From JBGSKY01 sp041740995 (GTDB lineage: Bacteria > Planctomycetota > Planctomycetia > Pirellulales > Pirellulaceae): a stretch of DNA of 37,004 nt. Under the pieces are notes generated by a model that was given only the letters and a program-made list of their open reading frames with translations, was not told the origin of the DNA and made no database searches. Location of the stretch: positions 1 through 37,004 of the forward strand of contig JBGSKY010000044.1 in NCBI GenBank assembly GCA_041740995.1, given 5' to 3'. The translations under genes and the position numbers were made by a program. This document shows positions 24,884-31,819 of the stretch, in pieces; the first letter of the stretch is position 1; each line of letters begins with the position of its first letter.

Positions 24884-26488
24884 CTAGAAGCTTCGCATTT
24901 TATCAAGTCGCGATTGCGCGCGGGAAACCAGCGGAATCATTTCAGCGTTTCCGTTGTACAAACTGAGAATACTGTCCCAGATTTTTTTGGCGGCAATGAT
25001 ATCGCCACTTGCATAAAGCGCATCTGCTTCGTCAAGTTTTGCGGTCAAGAAGCGTTGTAGCTCTTCTTTGTCAGGTGGCTGGCTCTCGATCTCGCGAATC
25101 TGACGCAATGATAAATTGACGAACGGTCTTTCATCTGGATTATCGCTATACAATTCAACAATTGCCCGATATCGGTCTAGGGCCGAAATACGATCGCCGA
25201 ATCGCTCATACCGCCGCGCTTCGGCATAGCGCCTTTCGCCTTCGCTGGACGGATCGCGATTGAATCGTGTGTTATTCTCCATCTTTACTTCAGCGTTGAT
25301 CATCTCAATGAACTCGATCTGACTTTGCGCCCAACTTGTATGCTCGCCGTCTGGAAATCGTTGCAGCATCGGCACAAGGTAGCGATCACGCGCGTCGATG
25401 TAGGCCACTCGATCCTCGCGGGCCAAAAGCTTTTCCGCTCGACGCCGCATTGTTTCTTCGTCCAATGGACGCAACATAAAAGCAATCAGAGCGATTACGA
25501 TGCCGATGCCACAAACTAAAACTAGCGGTCGTTCGAAGAAGGGAACGTCGCTTGCATACTTGCGACGCTTCTTTTTGGCTTTCACGCCCATGGCACGTTC
25601 CGCTTCAGCTTTGTCCAAATTCATTTGGAGCGGCGAAAATCCTCCGATTGCATCCTGAACAACACTTGCGTTACTCATGGCACGTTTCTGTGCCTCGCTG
25701 AGCGCCATGGCGACGGCAGCAGCGGTGAAGGGTCGCTGGACTGGATTCTTGCTCAGCAATTGTTCCACAATTTTGCTCAGCCAGACCGGGCAGTCAAAAA
25801 CGAGTGTCGCGACGGGCGGAATATCGTTGACCAAAACTGATCGACGAAGCTCTTCAACGGTTGCTGCTTCGATAGGTCGACGTCCAGTCAACATCTGGTA
25901 GAGAATCGCTCCCAGCGCGTACAAGTCGATGGCTGGATGCGGCGTATGGCCTGATTCAAACTGTTCCGGCGGTTGGTAGCTGAGCTCTTCAACGGTTTTT
26001 GGTTTGGCCAACAAACTGCGAATGTACTCTCCTTCGAAGCCAACGATTTTGAGACTGTGATCGCCAGGTTCGCACAGAATTTGGTTGGGTGTTAGTTGCT
26101 GATGGAACCATCCATTGTTATGAGCATGTTGCAGCGCATCGCACAATTGCATACCGAGCTGCATGACCAGCTCCCACGGTAATCGTTCAGTCCTTGCAAG
26201 TCGCTGCTGAAGAGATTCGCCATTGACTAGGTCGTAGACCAGATATGCATCCTTGGCGTCGAAGCCACCTCCATAACAACGCACAATCTGGTCGTGTCGT
26301 AGCGATTTACGGCGATCAAGTTCTTCGCTGAAGCGTTTTTTCGCTTCAGCCGTCAGGCCCATCGGCAAGGAAATTAGGCGAACCGCAACTTGGCTGCGTT
26401 GCTCGATATGCACTGCCCGGTAAAGTGTCGAGCCTCGATCGCCCAAGGGGCCTTCAAGAGCGAGCGGACCAATTCTCGAACGTGCCAT
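24884..26488 (-). CDS. Membrane-anchored protein kinase-like protein, catalytically degenerate (pseudokinase)
   Basis: Product of 534 aa from the ATG at 26488; the frame upstream overlaps the nucleoside hydrolase end and is unlikely. The kinase-fold domain covers about 8-268. Key positions are altered: the VAxK lysine is Arg37 (VAVRL); the HRDLKPxN loop reads HQQLTPNQ (129-136), so the catalytic Asp is Gln131, Lys is Thr133 and Asn is Gln136; DFG reads GFE (150-152). The F-helix Asp is kept (IDLYALGAILYQML). One transmembrane helix (about 350-372, LVLVCGIGIVIALIAFML) follows a basic KAKKKRRK stretch, then a charged helical, TPR-like exported region. It is likely a scaffold or sensor and not an active kinase. 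The start is 31 bases from the upstream gene end. Confidence 0.85.
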   Translation of the reverse strand: MARSRIGPLALEGPLGDRGSTLYRAVHIEQRSQVAVRLISLPMGLTAEAKKRFSEELDRRKSLRHDQIVRCYGGGFDAKDAYLVYDLVNGESLQQRLARTERLPWELVMQLGMQLCDALQHAHNNGWFHQQLTPNQILCEPGDHSLKIVGFEGEYIRSLLAKPKTVEELSYQPPEQFESGHTPHPAIDLYALGAILYQMLTGRRPIEAATVEELRRSVLVNDIPPVATLVFDCPVWLSKIVEQLLSKNPVQRPFTAAAVAMALSEAQKRAMSNASVVQDAIGGFSPLQMNLDKAEAERAMGVKAKKKRRKYASDVPFFERPLVLVCGIGIVIALIAFMLRPLDEETMRRRAEKLLAREDRVAYIDARDRYLVPMLQRFPDGEHTSWAQSQIEFIEMINAEVKMENNTRFNRDPSSEGERRYAEARRYERFGDRISALDRYRAIVELYSDNPDERPFVNLSLRQIREIESQPPDKEELQRFLTAKLDEADALYASGDIIAAKKIWDSILSLYNGNAEMIPLVSRAQSRLDKMRSF

Positions 26489-26519
26489 ACATGTACTTGA
26501 TAGTGCGAACTGAAAACGA

Positions 26520-27467
26520 TCAGTCCTCGGAGTTTTGCAACGCGAAGCGGATCGCGCGGCGAATGGCAACCGAAGCGGCATCAATATCGACGCCAGTCGC
26601 CACCTCCATATTAGCACGATTGTTAACGAAAGGGCGTCGATCCGCGACCAACGCGCCGCGAGTTAGTTTCCCTTTCGTTTCGACTTGGATGTATTCTTCT
26701 TGCGTGGTAAACAGCTGAGGTTCGGTCAGCATCAGCCAGCCAAGTACCGCTTGAAGGGTTATTGCCTCGCGGGCATAGTTGTGTCGCATCGAGCGAAAAT
26801 AATGCGGCATTATTTCTTGAAAAATGCGACCAACGCGTGAATTTTCGCACGGCGTCAGATCCAACAGATCCAGACCGAAACTGAGCTGGTTGCTTACATC
26901 GAGCGGAATGAGCGTTTTGGTTGTAGGAGATCGAAAAACCGTGTCCGCACTTTCAGGATCAAAGTGAATATTGAACTCTGCTGAAGCAGTCGTATCGCCA
27001 TTGCAATCGATCGCGCCACCGACCATCACTATGCGGTCAATCGCCGGTGCAAGCTTCGGTTCGCGAATCAAAACTTTTGCGACGTTAGTCAGCGGTCCGA
27101 AGCACAGCAGCGAAATTTTCCCCGCATTAGCCCGAATCTCGTCGCTCATCAATTTTTCGCTGCCAATTAAGTGCTGGCGGATCGCCGGTTCGGCTTTCCA
27201 TGTCCCCAACCCGTCTTGACCGTGCAGCAGTGCCCCGTCGGAAACCGGTGCTCCATCAGGATCGACAGCCATTCCAATGCGCGGATGCTTTGGCGGATCC
27301 GAATACTCGATCAGCGCCGTGACGTTTCGTGTAGTCCTAGCCGCGTCGACCGAACCAGCCGTCGCGGTAACAGCCATCACTTCTAATCGTGGATCGAACA
27401 GGGCAATGATTAAGGCGATTGCGTCGTCGATACCTGGATCGCAATCAATAATTATGCGTTTTGACAT
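26520..27467 (-). CDS. Inosine/uridine-preferring nucleoside hydrolase
   Basis: Product of 315 aa. The N-terminal DCDPGIDDAIAL (about 8-19) is the Ca2+-binding signature of the family; further hallmarks are LCFGPLTNVA, IVMVGGAI and AEFNIHFDPESA with the metal/ribose-binding Asn-Asp residues. It hydrolyses nucleosides to base and ribose in purine or pyrimidine salvage; substrate preference within the family cannot be read reliably. The ATG at 27467 precedes the signature by six codons. It heads a leftward group with the pseudokinase and fpr. A divergent trpD starts 135 bases away. Confidence 0.93.
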   Translation of the reverse strand: MSKRIIIDCDPGIDDAIALIIALFDPRLEVMAVTATAGSVDAARTTRNVTALIEYSDPPKHPRIGMAVDPDGAPVSDGALLHGQDGLGTWKAEPAIRQHLIGSEKLMSDEIRANAGKISLLCFGPLTNVAKVLIREPKLAPAIDRIVMVGGAIDCNGDTTASAEFNIHFDPESADTVFRSPTTKTLIPLDVSNQLSFGLDLLDLTPCENSRVGRIFQEIMPHYFRSMRHNYAREAITLQAVLGWLMLTEPQLFTTQEEYIQVETKGKLTRGALVADRRPFVNNRANMEVATGVDIDAASVAIRRAIRFALQNSED

Positions 27468-27602
27468 GAGGCTTTAACTTGAAGGGTTTAGGACAAACGT
27501 TGGCCTGGCTAAATGATCTATTTTAAAACTTCGAGAACTGCGGAAACAATTTCCATCTCAACAAGCAAATATCGGCTCGATATTTAGTGTAAAATTCATT
27601 TT

Positions 27603-28640
27603 ATGAATCAATCTATCATGCAACAGGCGCTTGCACAGGTCGAATCGGGAGCGGATCTATCTCGACCGGCGATGTTCGAAATCGTAACGGCCATGCTGAC
27701 TGGTTGCATCGACGACCAATCTATGCGGCAATTGCTGGTCGCGTTGCACTCCAAGGGTGAATCGGTCGACGAAGTCGTTGGAACAGCCGAGGCGCTGCGA
27801 GCCGCCATGACACCGATTCGAACGCGACGGACGAACCTTCTGGACACTTGCGGCACTGGGGGCGATGGCTCACGGACATTCAATATCTCGACTGCGGCGG
27901 CCATCGTTGCTGCTGCTGCAGGTGCGACGGTGGCGAAGCACGGAAACCGTAAAATGACCAGCTTGACCGGTTCGGCCGATGTCCTCTCGGAGCTGGGAAT
28001 TCGAATCGACGCGTCGCGAGAAATTGTCGAGAGCTGCGTTGACGACCTTGGGATCGGCTTCTGTTTTGCGCCGCTTTTACACCCAGCAATGAAGCACGTC
28101 GGAGCGGTGCGTCGATCAATTGCAACGCCGACTTTGTTCAATTATGTAGGTCCACTGTGCAATCCGGCTGGAGCGATTTACCAAGTTTTGGGGGTAGGCA
28201 AAGCGGCATTTGCAAACAAGATGGCTCAGGCGCTTCATGCCCTGCAAGCCTTTCGCGCAATCGTTGTGCGGGGTGAGGACGGATTGGACGAAGTCTCATT
28301 GAGTGCTCCAACGCAAGTTCTGTTAATTGAGCCAGCGGGAATCACTTCGCTTGAATGGACGCCGGAGAGTTTCGGCTTACAACCAATCCTTACCGATGAT
28401 CTGCTCGTCAACAGCGCCGCCGAAAGCGCAGCGGTCATTCGCCTAGTTCTCTCCGGCGTGAAAAACGCAGCCCGTGATATTGTCGTCGCCAATGCGGCGG
28501 CTGGGATCTGGCTGGTAGGTCTGGAAACCAATCTCGTCGATGCAACAAAACGCTGCGAAGCGGCGATCGACAACGGGCTAGCGAGCAGCCTACTCGAACA
28601 GCTCGCTCAGCGGACCCATTCTGACCAAGAATCTAGCTAG
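27603..28640 (+). CDS. trpD: Anthranilate phosphoribosyltransferase
   Basis: Product of 345 aa, usual length. The PRPP loop CGTGGDGSRTFNIST (83-97) and KHGNRK (112-117) are present, followed by TGSADVLSELG. In most relatives the latter segment reads NRSVSSKSGSAD; here it is NRKMTSLTGSAD, a conservative variation at the PRPP/anthranilate site. It transfers the phosphoribosyl group of PRPP to anthranilate, the second step of tryptophan synthesis. Other trp genes are not in the window, so it is a lone trpD. The 5' leader looks short, as a TAAAAT lies 8-13 bases upstream. Confidence 0.94.
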   Translation: MNQSIMQQALAQVESGADLSRPAMFEIVTAMLTGCIDDQSMRQLLVALHSKGESVDEVVGTAEALRAAMTPIRTRRTNLLDTCGTGGDGSRTFNISTAAAIVAAAAGATVAKHGNRKMTSLTGSADVLSELGIRIDASREIVESCVDDLGIGFCFAPLLHPAMKHVGAVRRSIATPTLFNYVGPLCNPAGAIYQVLGVGKAAFANKMAQALHALQAFRAIVVRGEDGLDEVSLSAPTQVLLIEPAGITSLEWTPESFGLQPILTDDLLVNSAAESAAVIRLVLSGVKNAARDIVVANAAAGIWLVGLETNLVDATKRCEAAIDNGLASSLLEQLAQRTHSDQESS

Positions 28641-28769
28641 CAACAAGAAATTGCGAAAGGGCCGTTCGCGAGTTAGCTAAATTGCAATCGAAATCTCAGT
28701 ATCTGAAGCTTGCTCAGAATTGACTATCCGCATCTTGGATAGATGCGGTTGCTGATAGATCGTACCGAC

Positions 28770-29036
28770 TTAAGCAGCCGATCGAACGATGTAGGCCGAC
28801 AAGCGACTCTTCAAACGTGATGCTTTGTTGACGTGAATTACGCCCTTGGCTGCGGCTTGATCTAGAGCTTTACAAACTCGCGGAAAAATGGCTTTGGCGT
28901 CATCGAATTGCTTCGCTGTAACCGATTCACGCAGCTTGCGAATTACGGTCCGAAGACCCGACTTCACCGCACGATTTCGAAGTCGTTGCTGCTCGCTTTG
29001 ACGCAGGCGATGCTTGGCACTCTTAGTATTTGGCAT
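28770..29036 (-). CDS. rpsT: 30S ribosomal protein S20
   Basis: Product of 88 aa from the ATG at 29036 (MPNTKSAKHRLRQSEQ). The frame runs upstream another 89 codons, but this start matches the family. The sequence is Arg/Lys/Ala-rich and helical, with RNRAVKSGLRTVIRKL and the conserved KGVIHVNKASRLKSRL. S20 binds 16S rRNA early in 30S assembly. Expected to be highly expressed. It is monocistronic, with 129 bases to the end of trpD. Confidence 0.96.
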   Translation of the reverse strand: MPNTKSAKHRLRQSEQQRLRNRAVKSGLRTVIRKLRESVTAKQFDDAKAIFPRVCKALDQAAAKGVIHVNKASRLKSRLSAYIVRSAA

Positions 29037-29398
29037 AAAATCACGTAGGAACGGGGTCGAAAACAGAACCACCCCGCTGGAACTGCAGCCGGGTGAGGAA
29101 CGGTCAAACAAACCAGCCGGGGTTTGGAAACCGAATTCAGGGGACATATAATTACACGCTCCGCGAATTCTGTCTAGGCGTTTTGCCAAGGTCCGGCCAG
29201 AATCAAGCCGCTCGGTCGATAAGAGCTTCGGTTTTGCAGACCAAAAGCAGCTAGTAGTCCCTCGCAAGTTGAACTTCGGGTAGGCAAAAGTCCACCGGAC
29301 CATAGATTAAGCTGCGGAACAGTTCGAGGCATGCGAACAGTGGCAAAATTTTTTAGCAGCCGGATCTGTAGACGGCTACTGAGCATCGCAAAAAACTG
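29037..29398. other. Divergent intergenic region with possible S20 leader structure
   Basis: About 360 bases lie between rpsT and the cobA-hemD gene. Near 29072-29142 the inverted segments CCCCGCTGG and CCAGCCGGGG could pair, which places a structured element in the 5' untranslated region of rpsT. The remainder shows no recognisable feature. Confidence 0.4.
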
Positions 29399-31000
29399 GT
29401 GAGCAAACCCATCGACACAACGCATTCCAATAAATTAGCCCGAAAAGCAAGCAGCCAGACTGGCAAAGTCTACTTGGTCGCTGCCGGTCCAGGCCAGCCA
29501 GATTACTTAACTCTGCGAGCAGCAGAGGTCCTCGCAAGCTGCGATATCATTCTGTATGACGCTCTAGCCAACATCGAGCTCCTGAAGCACGCAGCGCCGA
29601 CAGCCAAATGCATTTCTGTCGGAAAACATGGCACAGACCGGCTTTGGCAGCAAACCGAAATTATGGCAGAGCTGCTGCAACATGCCCGAGCTGGTCGCCA
29701 AGTCGCAAGGCTCAAAGGTGGCGACACTTCAATTTTTGCTCGCACCGGCGAAGAGCTGGAGTTTTTGCTTGCCGAAAATATCGAATTCGAAGTCGTTCCA
29801 GGCGTAACGTCTGCTTCTGCCGCGTCGGCCTGCACCGGTATTCCACTGACCCATCGGGACTGGGCGTCTTGTGTCGCTTATGTCACCGGGCACCAACAAT
29901 CGACCGACGGAGCGGAAGAGGCCGAGGACGATCTCGACTGGAACGCATTGGCAAAATTCCCTGGTACGCTCATTCTGTACATGGCCGTTACTACAGCCCA
30001 TCGCTGGTCGAATGCGTTGATTCAGTCAGGCAAGCCTAGCAATACTCCGGTAGCAATCATTCGCAACGCAAGTCTCCCCAACCAGCAAGTTATCCGAACG
30101 TCGTTGGGAGAACTCGCGAGCGTCGTTGCGGGACCACCGAAGCTGCGACCGCCTATTCTCTTTATCGTTGGTCAAGTTGCGAATGCTTCGGCGCAATTGG
30201 ATTGGTTCGGTCGGCGACCGCTGGTGGGAAAAATGATCTTACTGACACGTCCAGCGGGCCAGAATGAATCGATAGCTCAAGCTTTGCGTTCACTTGGCGC
30301 CGACGCGTTGATCCATCCCGCGATTGATCTGTGTCCGCCACCGGAAAAGTCTCCTCACGCGATCGAGCTGCTTGAGAGCATTGAACATGCAGGGCAATAC
30401 GAGTGGATTGTTTTTTCGTCCGCTAACGGCGTCCGATTTTGGATGGAACGATTTTTCGAAACGCACCGTGACGCGCGAGCGCTCGGTAGTGCCAAGATAG
30501 CCGGCGTTGGGCCAAGCGTCGCCGCGGCGTTATCGGAATACCGACTGTCGTGCGAGCTTGTGCTTGATGCTGAAGGCGATTCTGAAAAGCTCGCCGAAAG
30601 AATGAAGCTGCTGGTTCAAGATAAATCGGTGTTGAATGTAACGACCAATCACTCGCGAGAAATTTTGCAGCAAGAACTGTCGCCACACGCCAAACGTGTT
30701 CAATCGGTTGTGGCGTACGAAAGCCATACCAACTTCGCATTGCCCGACCATGTTAAACGCCAGCTGCAATCGACCCAACCTTTTTATGTTACGGCGACTA
30801 GCACGCGGATCGTTCAAGCCGCATGGCAACAGCTTGGCGAACTTGCAGCCAATGCAATCTGGCTGGCAAACTCAATTCGCGCAGCGGACCAATTAAAATC
30901 ACTCGGTGCGTTCGACGTTCGATTGTTGCCAGAATTGACGGCTGAGGCAATCGTCGAAGCCATGATCGATGAAAGGAATGAATCTCATGGGTCTCTTTGA
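29399..31000 (+). CDS. cobA-hemD: Uroporphyrinogen-III C-methyltransferase / uroporphyrinogen-III synthase fusion
   Basis: Product of 533 aa from GTG 29399. Residues about 22-265 are the SAM-dependent methyltransferase: VYLVAAGPGQPDYLTLRA, then ILYDAL, VARLKGGDTSIFARTGEE and GVTSASAASACTGIPLTHR. Residues about 275-530 are HemD-like, beginning GKMILLTRPAGQNESIAQAL and including VFSSANGVRFW. HemD closes hydroxymethylbilane to uroporphyrinogen III and the methyltransferase makes precorrin-2, so the fusion channels tetrapyrroles toward sirohaem or cobalamin. Fusions of this type are known. The 3' end overlaps the SUI1 gene by 14 bases. Confidence 0.93.
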   Translation: MSKPIDTTHSNKLARKASSQTGKVYLVAAGPGQPDYLTLRAAEVLASCDIILYDALANIELLKHAAPTAKCISVGKHGTDRLWQQTEIMAELLQHARAGRQVARLKGGDTSIFARTGEELEFLLAENIEFEVVPGVTSASAASACTGIPLTHRDWASCVAYVTGHQQSTDGAEEAEDDLDWNALAKFPGTLILYMAVTTAHRWSNALIQSGKPSNTPVAIIRNASLPNQQVIRTSLGELASVVAGPPKLRPPILFIVGQVANASAQLDWFGRRPLVGKMILLTRPAGQNESIAQALRSLGADALIHPAIDLCPPPEKSPHAIELLESIEHAGQYEWIVFSSANGVRFWMERFFETHRDARALGSAKIAGVGPSVAAALSEYRLSCELVLDAEGDSEKLAERMKLLVQDKSVLNVTTNHSREILQQELSPHAKRVQSVVAYESHTNFALPDHVKRQLQSTQPFYVTATSTRIVQAAWQQLGELAANAIWLANSIRAADQLKSLGAFDVRLLPELTAEAIVEAMIDERNESHGSL

Positions 31001-31334
31001 TGGAACTGCGTTGGAACGACCGGTGATGTGCGAACGCTGTGGCCAAGACATGAAGACTTGCCCGTGCGACCCGAATGCAGAACCAGAGCTTGCACCGGAG
31101 AAACACAAACTGAACCTTCGTGTCGAAAAACGCAAAAAGGGAAAAGTTGCGACCGTTGTCAGCGGTTTCGTGAGCTCTCCAATTTTAATGGACACAACGC
31201 TGGTTCGGTTGAAAAATGCTCTCGGGACTGGCGGTACGCGCCAGCTAGATTCATTGGAGTTGCAAGGCGACCAAGCCGCTCGGGTGGAGTCGGAATTGCT
31301 CAAACTTGGCTTTAAGGTTTCCAAGTCGCGTTGA
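30987..31334 (+). CDS. SUI1/eIF1-family translation factor homologue (YciH-like)
   Basis: Product of 115 aa from the ATG at 30987, which has AAAGGA about 10 bases upstream; earlier ATGs at 30969 and 30978 are possible. The N-terminus MGLFDGTALERPVMCERCGQ carries four Cys (15, 18, 25, 27; CERC and CPC), a likely small zinc site. The SUI1 domain follows (about 42-115): LRVEKRKKGKVATVVSGF, LKNALGTGGT and LELQGDQAARVESELLKLGF. In archaea and eukaryotes this fold controls start-codon selection; in bacteria its role is less clear. It starts inside the last codons of cobA-hemD, so it is coupled to it. Confidence 0.92.
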   Translation: MGLFDGTALERPVMCERCGQDMKTCPCDPNAEPELAPEKHKLNLRVEKRKKGKVATVVSGFVSSPILMDTTLVRLKNALGTGGTRQLDSLELQGDQAARVESELLKLGFKVSKSR

Positions 31335-31407
31335 ATTGACACCTAAGGAATTGTCCTGAATTAACGTCCGTGCTTCGCGGTTTTATAGCAGATCAAAGAT
31401 TTATCCC

Positions 31408-31643
31408 GCCCCCGCGTTGGTTCATCCCGCCGGAGCGAAGTTCCTTGACGCTTCAAGCAAACTGATTCACCAAACGGGACGAACCCGTGGGGGTCTTTCA
31501 GTGCGGCGTCGTGATTTAGATCACGAAGCTGATTCACCCATGAGACAAGCTCATACGGGTCAAATGCAGATTTAGGACACTGACCAATAGTGCTCAGTTT
31601 CAGATTGACACAATCGTGCAAATCGAGAACTTATTTCGTGCCA
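31408..31643 (+). repeat. Hairpin-rich interspersed repeat, full copy D
   Basis: Homologous to copy B over the whole unit, 22.5 kb away. It keeps ACGGG-ACGAA-CCCGT (31474-31488), CGTGAT-TTAG-ATCACG (31510-31525) and ATGAG-ACAAG-CTCAT (31540-31554), but has lost the first hairpin. It lies between the SUI1 gene and the 854-aa gene. A minus-strand frame across it (31361-31621) is not believed. Confidence 0.8.
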
Positions 31644-31819
31644 GCCCCCAAGTCAGCAAATATCAAATTTTTTTGCAGTTTTTTGTACGGAATCGACTTC
31701 GAAATGTCACTAACTTAATGTCAGATTCCACGCGAGAGCTCGACTTGTCCGCGGAACTCAGACAATGATGTTGCGAGAATTCGCAACCGATAGATTTCAA
31801 TCTCAATAGTTTATTCAAA

